64,000 nt of DNA from an uncultured Muribaculaceae bacterium (GCA_947626355.1 CANQRV010000006.1:1-64000); one strand, 5' to 3'; counted from the first letter of the stretch, positions 8,859 through 18,000 are shown. The notes: generated from the sequence alone by a model not told the origin. Numbers and translations are program-made.

Positions 8859-10475
8859 ATGAGATTTCCTTTAACCATAGGCATCATACTGCTCCTGCTG
8901 CTGACGGCCTGCCGGAGCGAGACCGACAGGCGTCTCGACGATATCGGGCGGTTCGCCCGGTCAAACCCCGACTCGGCCCTCACCGAGCTCGGAAAGGGTT
9001 TCGACTCCACCAGGATGAGCCGCACACAGCTCGCACGCCACAAGCTCCTGACCGCGCAGTCGATGGACGCCGCATGGATGGACTCTCTGCTCGGCGCCAG
9101 GTCAGACTCCCTCCTTGCCTTTCCCATCCGGCACTTCAGGGAGACCGGCGACGACGGAAGACTGGCCGTCGCATTGCTGCTCAAGGGCAACTGTGAATAT
9201 AATGATGCCCGCTATCCCGAAGCCCTGAGGTCGCTCCTCGAAGCCTCCGGGCTTGCCGACAGCGACACCATCCATTACTGGAGCATGCGCGCCCACGAGC
9301 TGCTACACTATATCTATAAGAACGGTTATCAGGCCGACAAGTCGGTGGAGCATCTACGGAAAGCGGCGCTCTACAGCCGGCTCGCCAACCGACCGATGAA
9401 TGAACTGTACAACCGCAGCGACATGGCCGTCTCATATCTCGACGACAGGCGGTATGACGCCGCCGTCGCCCTCGCCGACTCGATTCTTAGGGAATACTCA
9501 TGGATGAGGGGAGACGCGCCCGATGTGTGGGGGGAGATCAACTACTATCTGATTCAGGTCTATGCGGAAACAGGAGAGAATGAGAAGGCCCTGAAGGCTT
9601 TTCACTACGTCTCGAAGGCCGCGCATCCACGGCAGCCGCTCTATTACCTGGCCGTAAACCGGATGTTTGTAAATCTCGAAGAGTATGATAAGGCCGCTGT
9701 GTATCTCGACTCGGCAAGGATTACGGCCAGCACCCGGGAGGATTCGATGATCTACAGCCGGCACCTTGCGGAGCGCCTGCGACGCGAGGGGAGGGAGGAG
9801 GAGGCGGTTCCTCTCGAGCTTGCCGTCAAGAAATGGAGCGACAGCGTGGCCACTACCACCCTCAGCCGCTCGCTCACGCAGGTGGAGGCTGACTTCAACC
9901 GCGACAGTTGGCTGCGCCAGCAGGAAAGGAACCGGCGGCTCAGGCTTACCGGCTGGACAGCCGCCATCGTCATACTGATTGCCGGCGGCGCTACCATGAT
10001 ATTCATCAGACGCCGCCGGCGGATGCAACAGGAGCGACTCCTCGCCATGATGGATGAGCTAAGAAATACGTTTGAGACCCTCAAGGCGCGCGATGAGGAG
10101 CTGAGCACCTTAATCAATGATGAAGGCAGGCCGAAAGGACAGCTTGGCGAGCTGCTTGAGGATAAGGTGGCTTTCATCCGGCACGTGGCCGACTGCTGGA
10201 GCAGATATGGCGGCGACGATTATGACGGTAAAGGGATCGATTTCCGCCACATAGTGGCCGACCTCAGAGCTCCGGAGAGTATGCGGCTGTTTCATGACCT
10301 TGCGGAGAAGAACAGAAGAAGGTGGCCCGACCTGAAGGAGAAGGACCTGCTGCTCCAGACCCTCCTCGGCCTCGGGCTGTCGGTGAAAGCGATAGCCATG
10401 CTCCTCGACGAGCCGGTGAAAACCATCTACAGCCGCCACTCCCGCCTCCGCGCAAAGACAGACATCCACCTATAG
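8859..10475 (+). CDS. Membrane-tethered TPR-HTH transcription regulator (lipoprotein-type N-terminus)
   Basis: This 538-residue one-component regulator begins with a lipoprotein signal (LLLLLTAC). A helical TPR-like region (about residues 30-345) probably sits in the periplasm. One membrane helix follows (about 363-385, with AAIVILIAGGATMIFI), then basic residues and a coiled coil (about 386-430). The C-terminal helix-turn-helix resembles LuxR/GerE types: GLGLSVKAIAMLLDEP, then KTIYSRHSRLRAKT. No kinase or receiver domain is present, so signal must pass through the membrane directly. The operon immediately downstream encodes the protease/serpin set, its most likely target by position. Five related genes, one of them truncated, occur elsewhere in the window. 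Confidence 0.8.
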   Translation: MRFPLTIGIILLLLLTACRSETDRRLDDIGRFARSNPDSALTELGKGFDSTRMSRTQLARHKLLTAQSMDAAWMDSLLGARSDSLLAFPIRHFRETGDDGRLAVALLLKGNCEYNDARYPEALRSLLEASGLADSDTIHYWSMRAHELLHYIYKNGYQADKSVEHLRKAALYSRLANRPMNELYNRSDMAVSYLDDRRYDAAVALADSILREYSWMRGDAPDVWGEINYYLIQVYAETGENEKALKAFHYVSKAAHPRQPLYYLAVNRMFVNLEEYDKAAVYLDSARITASTREDSMIYSRHLAERLRREGREEEAVPLELAVKKWSDSVATTTLSRSLTQVEADFNRDSWLRQQERNRRLRLTGWTAAIVILIAGGATMIFIRRRRRMQQERLLAMMDELRNTFETLKARDEELSTLINDEGRPKGQLGELLEDKVAFIRHVADCWSRYGGDDYDGKGIDFRHIVADLRAPESMRLFHDLAEKNRRRWPDLKEKDLLLQTLLGLGLSVKAIAMLLDEPVKTIYSRHSRLRAKTDIHL

Positions 10476-10657
10476 TCAACACCCTGAATCAAGAAAATTT
10501 GTATTAAAACATAAAAATCTCATTCTTCAAACCACTATAACCGACACATAACTTACTAATTATCAAAAGCAGTTGAAATGAAGAATTCTTCAATTTACAA
10601 CTCTCTGATTATCAGTTCAGATTCCTTAAGTTGAAGAAATCAATATCATTAGCCTTT

Positions 10658-10691
10658 TTTGGGGATTTATGCCTAAAACAATATACCTTTG
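10658..10691 (+). promoter_or_regulatory. Promoter of the serpin/C10 protease operon
   Basis: -33 TTTG (10658-10661) and -7 TACCTTTG (10684-10691). Transcription would start near 10698, which supports the serpin start at 10718 over the longer reading frame from 10631. Confidence 0.7.
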
Positions 10692-10717
10692 CACTGTCAA
10701 CTCAGAAAATGTGGCAA

Positions 10718-11614
10718 ATGAAAACAAAACTAACCCTGACCATGGGCGCCATCATCGCCGCCCTGCTGTTGCTGACAGGATGCAACAGCGACAATCCCGA
10801 CCGGGAACGAGAGACACCCTACACTCAGATTTCCATGTCGGATGCAACAAGGGCCGTCGTGGCTCCCTCCAACGACTTCGCGCTCGACCTTTTCAGACTG
10901 GCTGCCGCCGTGAATAGAGGTAATATTGTCATCTCCCCGATAAGCATCTCCAACGTACTCTCGATGGTGGCCAATGCGGACTCAGGAGAAAGCCGTGACG
11001 AGATTCTCTTCGCGGTCGGTCTTCCTGCAGGCCAACAAGGACTCGACATACTCAACGAATACAATCGGCTGATGCTCTCCACTCTTCCCACACTTGATGG
11101 AAAGACTATCTGCAACATCGCCAATTCAGTATGGACTGAATTCCCGCTAAACAGGATTTTTGCGGAGAATATGGTGCAATATCTGGGTGCCGAGCTCTTC
11201 AGGCAGTCGCCTCGCGGAGAGAACGGACGGCAGGCCATCAATAAATGGGTAAGCACTGAAACCAGTGGCATAATACCGGAATTGCTTAAAAATCCGATTG
11301 ACGCTTCATGGGCTCTTGTCAACGCATCTTATTTCAAAGGAATATGGGCCAATCCATTTGACAGAGAAGAAACTACCGGCATGACATTCCATAACCTCGA
11401 CCTTTCCGAAACGAGGACACCGTTCATGTATGTCAATGCGGATTTCTCCTACAACTCATTTGATGATTTCGAGATTGTCTCCCTACCTTACGGCAACGGC
11501 AATTTCTGTATGGAGGTAATACTTCCTGCAGAGGGGAAATTCGCGGATGTGATGGGCACACTCACGGCTGAAACATTAGAGGCGGCTCGCCGCGAGGCAA
11601 CAAAAACACTATGA
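10718..11614 (+). CDS. Truncated serpin lipoprotein lacking the reactive-centre loop
   Basis: This 298-residue protein has lipobox LLTGC and clear serpin sequence (SPISISNVLSMVANADSG, then IANSVWTEFPLN and ALVNASYFKGIW). It ends at REATKTL, the point where the other two serpins here continue into the strand containing MPRF or LPRF. About 100 residues are missing, including the whole reactive-centre loop and the last strands, so it cannot act as a normal inhibitory serpin. The stop codon overlaps the next start (ATGA at 11611-11614), so translation is probably coupled to the C10 protease. It may be a decaying gene kept as a translational leader, or a non-inhibitory serpin fragment. Confidence 0.85.
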   Translation: MKTKLTLTMGAIIAALLLLTGCNSDNPDRERETPYTQISMSDATRAVVAPSNDFALDLFRLAAAVNRGNIVISPISISNVLSMVANADSGESRDEILFAVGLPAGQQGLDILNEYNRLMLSTLPTLDGKTICNIANSVWTEFPLNRIFAENMVQYLGAELFRQSPRGENGRQAINKWVSTETSGIIPELLKNPIDASWALVNASYFKGIWANPFDREETTGMTFHNLDLSETRTPFMYVNADFSYNSFDDFEIVSLPYGNGNFCMEVILPAEGKFADVMGTLTAETLEAARREATKTL

Positions 11615-12978
11615 ACAAGATCTCTATGTTTCTCATGTCGATGCCATTGCTTCTGATGGCGGCATGTTCTCAGGGAGCTGATGACCTGATTGAGAAAAAC
11701 GAAACAATCGGACAATGTGATTCCACGAATCCATTGATTCGGTACATCAACATCAAGAATGGAGAAACCCGTTCAAATGAAACAGTGTCGATCTCTCCTT
11801 ACATCTATGAGAATGACACGGTGATGTATGTGGCTCAGCATACAGCCGGATGGGAATTATACTCGAACGACAGACGGTTCCCGATGATTCTCATGAAGAG
11901 CGAGGATGGCACTTTCAATGTGTCAGAGTTTTCTTCTCCTGTCAAGGCGGAGATTATGGATATGGCTGCTGCCATCCATCAAACCAAGATTGAAGATCCT
12001 GATTTGCCCACAGATGAGAGTTGGAGCTGGCTTAATCCTCAATTCGAGGAGGATGGGGACATTGCCGCCATGGCAAACACTGAAACACCAGACCTCAACA
12101 ATGGACACTGGGTTCTTCTGGAAATCATAGACAAGGGTACTACGGTGTATGATGTTCCGCATCTGACACAGACTAAGTGGGGGCAGCTCAATCCCTGGAA
12201 CACCTACATTCCCTATGACAGGAATAAACCGGACAAACATAGCGCAGTGGGATGTGTTGTCGTAGCCGCAGCGCAGTATGCGTATTTCCTGCACTACAAG
12301 ATAGGCTATCCGGTATGGAGCCCATCGTTCGCTTCATATCTCAGCATTAAAAACCAGTATTCGTTTCAAGGTTTATCAGGTACCGGACTATGGGACAGTA
12401 TGGCAAAAAAATCGTTCCAGTCCGGAACAAACCAAACTGCATTGTTCATGGGATTCGTCGCCGGCAGAATCGTGGATTCCGACAAATTCTCAGCCGACGG
12501 CACCCACGCCTCACTCAAGCAAGCCATAGAAAGATATCTGCGGCCACAGACCGGTCTGGAATTCGAGGAACTCAGCTTTGACGACAAGGATTACGGAAAA
12601 ATACTGTCTGAAATCAACAGCGGCTATCCCGTTATCGCCAAAGGTAACCGAACTATCATGACGGATGGCACGGAATCCTCGGTCGGCCACGCATTCCTCA
12701 TAGACTCCTATCGCAAGGAGACGAAGACGACGGAATACGTATATGGATGGGATGGGAAAACCGTCAGCGGCAGAGATCCCAACATATACAACCGTGACGG
12801 GACGATTGCCGAATACGGTATCAAGAGAACCACATCCCAGAGTCAGGCATATTACTATTTCAGGATGAACTGGGGCGCGGACGGAACTGACGACGATATC
12901 CTGAGCTCACCATACTCATGGAAAAAAGAGTCACTGACTCCCTATTCAAGCAAGAGATCAATCATACTGAGAAAATAA
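11611..12978 (+). CDS. C10 family (streptopain-like) cysteine protease, lipoprotein
   Basis: This 455-residue secreted cysteine protease has a lipobox-like MAAC near residue 19. The propeptide region (about 30-170) contains the Spi-like stretch DTVMYVAQHTAGWELYSNDR. The mature enzyme carries Cys215 in HSAVGCVVVAAAQ, His360 in SSVGHAFLIDSY and Trp421 in MNWGADG, the expected C10 catalytic landmarks. Relatives include streptococcal SpeB and the Bacteroides fragilis Bfp enzymes. It is translationally coupled to a truncated serpin and followed six bases later by an intact serpin. The arrangement suggests that protease and inhibitor are made together; whether the serpin acts on this enzyme is inference. 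Confidence 0.92.
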   Translation: MNKISMFLMSMPLLLMAACSQGADDLIEKNETIGQCDSTNPLIRYINIKNGETRSNETVSISPYIYENDTVMYVAQHTAGWELYSNDRRFPMILMKSEDGTFNVSEFSSPVKAEIMDMAAAIHQTKIEDPDLPTDESWSWLNPQFEEDGDIAAMANTETPDLNNGHWVLLEIIDKGTTVYDVPHLTQTKWGQLNPWNTYIPYDRNKPDKHSAVGCVVVAAAQYAYFLHYKIGYPVWSPSFASYLSIKNQYSFQGLSGTGLWDSMAKKSFQSGTNQTALFMGFVAGRIVDSDKFSADGTHASLKQAIERYLRPQTGLEFEELSFDDKDYGKILSEINSGYPVIAKGNRTIMTDGTESSVGHAFLIDSYRKETKTTEYVYGWDGKTVSGRDPNIYNRDGTIAEYGIKRTTSQSQAYYYFRMNWGADGTDDDILSSPYSWKKESLTPYSSKRSIILRK

Positions 12979-12984
12979 AGAGAT

Positions 12985-14211
12985 ATGGAAACCATCAACA
13001 AATGTCTGGCGCTGGCATTCGGCGCACTGTGCCTTACGGCTCTTTCCTCCTGCCAGAGCGAGGAACAAAACAGCCAGGACTACAACAATCCACGAACCTC
13101 AATCTCCCTGTCGCCCGCTCAGACCAGAGCGTGCGCGGCAGGCAACGAATTCGGCGTGAAGCTACTCCGCAACGCATACGCCCTCTCCGATGGAGAGAAC
13201 ATCGCGCTGAGCCCCATCACCGTGTCGATGAACCTCTCGATGATCGCCAATGGCGCAAAGGGCGAGACCCTGACCGATATGCTGCGCCTTATGGAGGCGG
13301 AATCGCTTGAAGACCTGAACTCCTATCACTCCCTCATGCTCTCGACCCTGCCAAGCATGGACAGGAAAGTCGACATGTATTTCGCCAACTCACTCTGGCT
13401 CGACGAGACCCTCACCCCCTCCCCCGGCTACCTGTCGGCAATCGGAGAACACCTCAATGCCTCCTACCATCCCTTCAAGGTAGGCTCGGAGGACGCATGG
13501 AGCGAAATCAACCGCTGGTGTGAGGATAATACCGGAGGCATGATCCGCAATTTCCTCGATACTCCGCCGCTCAACAGGACATATCTTCTGAGCACGACAG
13601 CCTTCAACGGAAAATGGACAATCTTCGACAAAGACAGGTCGAAGGAAGGAACGTTCACCAACCGCTCGGGCGAGACCTCGACCGTCACCATGATGTCAAC
13701 ATCCGATACATATTACGCAGACTGCGGCTGGGGCGATGATTGGAAGGGCGTGAGGCTGTCATACGGCAACGCCTCCTTCAGCCTCACGGTGATCCTTCCG
13801 GATGAAGGCAAGACCGTCGACGAGGTGCTTCAGCATCTCGACAGCAACGCCGTGGCGTTTGCCGACAATTCCGAACGCCGCTATCTTCTGGTGAAGATGC
13901 CCAGATTCGAGGTCATGTCGAAAGGATCGCTGTCGGAAGAGCTCGCCGCGATGGGATTCCATATTGGAGATTCCGGCAATGACTTCAGCGGCATCTGCGG
14001 CGACAGAATATCGCTTTCCGAACTGATACAGCAGACAGTGATAACCTCCAACGAGGAGGGAACCACAGCTGCATCGGCGGCATTGGCTGATGGAGCTCTG
14101 GAAATCTTCGGAGACTCGACGGAATTTATCATCGACCGACCGTTCATCTTCTTCATCAGTGAGCAGAGCACAGGCGCGATACTTTATGCCGGTGTGATAA
14201 ATCAGCTATAA
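12985..14211 (+). CDS. Serpin-family protease inhibitor, lipoprotein
   Basis: This 408-residue serpin has a lipobox-like SSC near residue 22. The core is complete. The hinge begins at Glu357 (P17) and reads EEGTTAASAALADGALE, keeping Gly at P15, Thr at P14 and small residues at P12-P9. The tentative P1-P1' pair is Glu373-Ile374 with Leu at P2. A hydrophobic P2 is what papain-fold proteases tend to prefer, so cross-class inhibition of the adjacent C10 protease is possible but unproven. The C-terminal DRPFIFFISEQSTGAIL strand is intact. It is the third gene of the operon, six bases after the protease stop. Confidence 0.92.
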   Translation: METINKCLALAFGALCLTALSSCQSEEQNSQDYNNPRTSISLSPAQTRACAAGNEFGVKLLRNAYALSDGENIALSPITVSMNLSMIANGAKGETLTDMLRLMEAESLEDLNSYHSLMLSTLPSMDRKVDMYFANSLWLDETLTPSPGYLSAIGEHLNASYHPFKVGSEDAWSEINRWCEDNTGGMIRNFLDTPPLNRTYLLSTTAFNGKWTIFDKDRSKEGTFTNRSGETSTVTMMSTSDTYYADCGWGDDWKGVRLSYGNASFSLTVILPDEGKTVDEVLQHLDSNAVAFADNSERRYLLVKMPRFEVMSKGSLSEELAAMGFHIGDSGNDFSGICGDRISLSELIQQTVITSNEEGTTAASAALADGALEIFGDSTEFIIDRPFIFFISEQSTGAILYAGVINQL

Positions 14212-14239
14212 ACCTCTCACTTAGACCTTGATTATCGAT

Positions 14240-14272
14240 GACGGCCGCATGTATGGTCTGCATGCGGCCGTC
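14240..14272 (+). terminator. Strong hairpin after the serpin gene
   Basis: GACGGCCGCATG (14240-14251) pairs perfectly with CATGCGGCCGTC (14261-14272). The T-run is poor, so it may protect the 3' end rather than terminate. Confidence 0.5.
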
Positions 14273-14331
14273 TATTATAGTAGACGCTTTAAGTATTTGT
14301 GCTCCTACTATAAGTTCCAAATATATGTGTG

Positions 14332-14371
14332 GGTTGGCGTAAGATTATTCATACGCCAACCTGCATATTTT
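14332..14371 (+). terminator. Second hairpin with T-rich tail
   Basis: GGTTGGCGTA (14332-14341) pairs with TACGCCAACC (14352-14361) and is followed by TGCATATTTT. Confidence 0.6.
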
Positions 14372-14406
14372 CAGTTTATCATCCCTCATTCATCCAATTT
14401 ATTATC

Positions 14407-14453
14407 CCGTTTTATTTGGCACTGCATCGGATTTATGATAACTTTGCACCGAC
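14407..14453 (+). promoter_or_regulatory. Promoter of second regulator unit, copy of 8797-8843
   Basis: -33 TTTG (14415-14418), 20-base spacer, -7 TAACTTTG (14439-14446). It is identical to the first regulator's promoter outside a 7-base block. Confidence 0.85.
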
Positions 14454-14475
14454 AAACCAACTTCCATCTCCGAAA

Positions 14476-14850
14476 ATGGCAACCTCCAATAAAATACTGA
14501 CCCTGCTTGTCATGACTTTTCTCATAAACGCACTAACCGCCTGTGACGAACCTGATGAACTCCCTATGGAAACCGGAGATCCGGACCATCGCGGCTATGT
14601 GAAGCCTACACGGCCACGTGTATGCGAAAAGGATATATCATTCAAGGTGAATGGCCGCTGCCTTGTCTTCACGTCCGGCGAACGGAATGGCTCTATGAAG
14701 GTGGTATGCCGCAACATCGGCTCCGGAGAGACGATCCACTCTACCGTCACGGCTGAAAGCCCGGTGCTCGACCTTCCTTCGGAAGGCGTCTGGGAAGTGG
14801 AAGCCACCTATGCCGGCGAGCGCTGCCGCGAGATAGTGGAAGTGAAGTAG
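14476..14850 (+). CDS. Small lipoprotein co-transcribed with a TPR-HTH regulator
   Basis: This 124-residue lipoprotein starts at 14476, 23 bases after the promoter block; a longer in-frame ORF would begin upstream of the promoter. The lipobox is LTAC near residue 21. The mature part looks like one small beta-sandwich (ISFKVNGRCLVF, then MKVVCRNIGSGE and WEVEATYAGERCREIVEV). I do not recognise the family. It shares its transcript with the regulator that starts 30 bases downstream, so it may be a ligand- or partner-binding accessory to that sensor; this is inference. Confidence 0.65.
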   Translation: MATSNKILTLLVMTFLINALTACDEPDELPMETGDPDHRGYVKPTRPRVCEKDISFKVNGRCLVFTSGERNGSMKVVCRNIGSGETIHSTVTAESPVLDLPSEGVWEVEATYAGERCREIVEVK

Positions 14851-14880
14851 CAACCCCTATCCTTCAGACGCGAAGAATAG

Positions 14881-16407
14881 ATGCTTGGGATCAGTAGGTT
14901 GAAATGCCTGATCGCTATTGTCATGGCGGGGATATGTGCCGGATGCATGACCGACACAGGCGATAATGGCACTCATGCGGAAGCCATGCTGGAGAAGGGG
15001 AAGGCCGAGATGGCTTCCGGACGCTATCCGGAGGCCCTGATGACGCTGCTTCAGGGCGCCGAGCTTGCCGACAGCGATTCTGTCCCCGACCTTAGCATGA
15101 CCATCCATCAGCTTGCAGCCGACATCTATCAGCGCGATGGATATATGGACCGCGCCGTCTACCATCTCCGCCAGGCCTTCCACTTCGGCCGTCTCGCCGA
15201 CAGCCCGACAGTGCCCGACATCTGGACCGGTCTGGCCATCGCTTATTCCGAAAACAAAGACTTCGATATGGCGACAGCCACAGCCGACTCCATCCTGCTG
15301 CGGTATTCTCGCTTAAAAGCGGATAACCCGGAGGCGTGGGCGCAGACCAATCTCCGGCTGCTGGAGGTGTATGTCAACGCCGGCGACACAGCAAAATCCA
15401 CTAAGTCATTTACCGTCGCCTCCGCCGGTATCGAGCGGCCGCTGGAGAGCCGTGAGTATGTCACCGTCGGCCGGATGTATGGCAATGCGGGCGACTGCCG
15501 GATGGCTCATGTCTATCTCGACTCGGCACTGAAGACAGCCCGTACACCCGCCGACACGATGGCCTGCCGCCTACGTCTCGGCGAGATCCTGCGGAAGGAA
15601 GGGCGCGACCAGGAGGCCGTCAAGATGGAGCATTCATATTATGAATGGCTCGGCACCTCGGTGTCGGAGCGGCTGCGCGAGGAGCCGATACGCGTCGAGG
15701 CGGAGTTCAACCAATGGAAATTAACCAGACAGCGACAAAAGACGGGCGCATTCCTGACCTACGGAGGCATCGCGGCTGCCGTGACAGCGATAGCCGTGAT
15801 TGCCATTGTCATATTCTGGAGACGCCGGAGGCTGCTTGACGGAAAAAGGATCGGCGGCATCGAGGAGCAGCTGGAGTCGATGCATGCGAGGCTGAAGGAG
15901 ATCGACACCGAGATACAGGCAAGGTCGGCTGAAAAGGGCGATGTGGCGGATAATAATGACAGCCGCACGCGGAAACTGATGATGGAGAAGGTGGTGTTTG
16001 CCAACCGGATCGCAGATATCCGGAGCAAGTGCGGGAATGACGGGCAGGATGACTCCACCTTGCCGGATGTGACGGCTACTTTCCGGAGCGAGGGAAGCCG
16101 GCAGCAGTTCTATGGTTTCGGCCGGCTGTTGATGGAGAGTCCGGTGCATGATTATGAGTCGGAGGATGGCGTGATGAAGAGCTGGGAAATGTGTAAGCGG
16201 AAGCAGAAGGCATTGCCTAAACTGGAGGATGGCATGACGCTGAAGGAGGAAGACCTTCATCTCTATCTCCTTCAGGAATGCGGGCTGACGGTGAAGGCCG
16301 TCGCGATGGTGCTCGACGTGCCGCAGAAGACCGTCTACACCCGCCTCACTCGCCTCCGCACAAAAATCGAAAGCCTCCGGCATCCCCCGGAAACCACCGA
16401 AGATTAA
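14881..16407 (+). CDS. Membrane-tethered TPR-HTH transcription regulator
   Basis: This 508-residue paralogue of the 8859 gene has lipobox GICAGC near residues 17-22. A TPR-like domain covers about 30-280 (GRYPEALMTLLQGAELADSD, close in wording to the 8859 protein). One membrane helix follows (about 288-312), then a coiled coil and the C-terminal HTH (CGLTVKAVAMVLDVPQKTVY). The shared promoter and high similarity to the first regulator indicate a duplication. It is the last gene of the unit begun by the small lipoprotein. Unlike the 40-54 kb regulators it is not divergent from a T9SS cargo gene. Confidence 0.78.
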   Translation: MLGISRLKCLIAIVMAGICAGCMTDTGDNGTHAEAMLEKGKAEMASGRYPEALMTLLQGAELADSDSVPDLSMTIHQLAADIYQRDGYMDRAVYHLRQAFHFGRLADSPTVPDIWTGLAIAYSENKDFDMATATADSILLRYSRLKADNPEAWAQTNLRLLEVYVNAGDTAKSTKSFTVASAGIERPLESREYVTVGRMYGNAGDCRMAHVYLDSALKTARTPADTMACRLRLGEILRKEGRDQEAVKMEHSYYEWLGTSVSERLREEPIRVEAEFNQWKLTRQRQKTGAFLTYGGIAAAVTAIAVIAIVIFWRRRRLLDGKRIGGIEEQLESMHARLKEIDTEIQARSAEKGDVADNNDSRTRKLMMEKVVFANRIADIRSKCGNDGQDDSTLPDVTATFRSEGSRQQFYGFGRLLMESPVHDYESEDGVMKSWEMCKRKQKALPKLEDGMTLKEEDLHLYLLQECGLTVKAVAMVLDVPQKTVYTRLTRLRTKIESLRHPPETTED

Positions 16408-16543
16408 GGATAAAAACACCGATATTCTCCCCTCTTTGACTCAAAAATACTGATAATGTTAATTCTCAGATAAATACGCAAATTTTTTACACGAAAAAGC
16501 TCTCCGAGGGGTAAGGTGAGGAAGCTGGCTGTGTTGCCTGTTT

Positions 16544-16591
16544 GGATTGAAAAGTGTATATTTGCAACCGTAAATCGGATTGAAAAGTGTA
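16544..16591 (+). promoter_or_regulatory. Promoter with 15-base direct repeat upstream of the DUF4143 ATPase
   Basis: -7 TATATTTG lies at 16557-16564. GGATTGAAAAGTGTA occurs at 16544-16558 and again at 16577-16591, 33 bases apart and on either side of the predicted transcription start. The placement suits an operator. Confidence 0.5.
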
Positions 16592-16634
16592 ATAATTCCA
16601 CTTATATCAATGATAACCAGTGTATTGAGTCTAT

Positions 16635-17987
16635 ATGCTGTATAGAAATATTTCCTCCCGGATAACCGACTATTTCAAGTCGGACAGCGACAAGGTGCTC
16701 GTGGTGACCGGCGCCCGACAGATCGGTAAGTCATACATAATACGCCATTTCGCCGGCCAGCACTTTAAGAACGTGGTCGAGATCAACCTTATAGAAGACA
16801 GCGAAGGACCAAGGATCTTCGACAGCGTAAAGACCACCGATGATTTCTATCTCGCCCTCGCGGCCGTGGACAGCCGCCGACTCGGCGACCGCTCCGACAC
16901 ATTGGTTTTCCTCGACGAGATACAGGAATATCCCCATCTGCTCACAATGCTGAAGTTCCTGCGCGAGGAGGGGAGATATCGGTTTGTCGCCAGCGGTTCA
17001 TTACTTGGCGTGACATTGAAGAAGTCGGCTTCCGTTCCGTTGGGGAGCATCGACATCATAAAGATGTATCCGCTCGACTTCGGGGAATTCCTTATCGCAA
17101 ATGGATTCAGCGAGAGCGGCATCGAGGCAATGCGCGGCTCATTCAACAGGATGGAGAGTCTGCCGGAAGGAATCCACAACCGGGTCATGGACATATTCAA
17201 GCGGTATCTCCTTGTGGGAGGTATGCCGGAGGCCGTCAACCGGTTTATCGAGACACGCGACCTTATAAGGGTGCGCGAGGTCCAGCAGACCATCATCGAC
17301 CTATATAAGATCGACGCGGCCAAATACGACAAGCAGCATTCCCTGAAGATAGCCCGGATATACGACATGATACCCTCCAACATGGAAAACAAGAAAAAGC
17401 GCGTCGTATATAAGGATATTGAGAACAGTCCCGGCAAAAGGGCTTCCGACTATGAGGAGGAGATAGAGTATCTCATCAGCTCCGGGATAGCCCTCGAGAC
17501 CAAGGCCATCTCTAATCCGAAGTTTCCCATCAAGGAAACGGAGCAGAAGAACCTCCTCAAGCTCTACATGAACGATCCGGGGCTGCTTACAGCCATCCTA
17601 TACCGCGACAATCCGATGCCGGTGCTAAACACGGAATCGGGAATAAACTTAGGCTCCGTGTATGAATGCGCCGTAGCCTGCCAGCTCGCGGCTAACGACA
17701 ATACACTGTTTTATTATGACAACCGTTCACGCGGCGAGGTGGATTTCCTGTTTGACGACTACAGCAACCTCAGCGTCGTGCCGCTGGAGGTGAAATCAGG
17801 CAAGGACTACAAACGGCATGTGGCCATCAGCCGGTTTGTCGGGACAGAGGACTACGGCATCCGCTATGGCTATGTGCTGTCGAACGACCGTCAAGCCGAG
17901 GAAGCGGGAAAGATAAGGTATATACCCGTCTATTATTCCCTGTTCTTCGACAACAGGATGCGGCGTCACGGACCCGTGTATATCTGA
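16635..17987 (+). CDS. DUF4143-family AAA ATPase
   Basis: This 450-residue protein has an N-terminal AAA domain with Walker A GARQIGKS (about residue 27) and Walker B TLVFLDEIQ (about residue 93), followed by sensor-like VASGSLLG. The C-terminal DUF4143 region ends in a PD-(D/E)XK-like pattern: GEVDFLF, then VVPLEVKSGK. The family is common and lineage-variable in gut Bacteroidales, often as several copies per genome, and its biological role is unclear; mobile or defence-linked roles have been suggested. It has its own promoter. A second member lies at 50278-51615. Confidence 0.85.
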   Translation: MLYRNISSRITDYFKSDSDKVLVVTGARQIGKSYIIRHFAGQHFKNVVEINLIEDSEGPRIFDSVKTTDDFYLALAAVDSRRLGDRSDTLVFLDEIQEYPHLLTMLKFLREEGRYRFVASGSLLGVTLKKSASVPLGSIDIIKMYPLDFGEFLIANGFSESGIEAMRGSFNRMESLPEGIHNRVMDIFKRYLLVGGMPEAVNRFIETRDLIRVREVQQTIIDLYKIDAAKYDKQHSLKIARIYDMIPSNMENKKKRVVYKDIENSPGKRASDYEEEIEYLISSGIALETKAISNPKFPIKETEQKNLLKLYMNDPGLLTAILYRDNPMPVLNTESGINLGSVYECAVACQLAANDNTLFYYDNRSRGEVDFLFDDYSNLSVVPLEVKSGKDYKRHVAISRFVGTEDYGIRYGYVLSNDRQAEEAGKIRYIPVYYSLFFDNRMRRHGPVYI

Positions 17988-18000
17988 TTTCTATTTTTTA

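Noticed and set aside
16635..17987. DUF4143 ATPase as part of a restriction or defence island
   Set aside because: Its neighbours are a regulator and a methionine operon; no methylase, helicase or other defence gene is adjacent.
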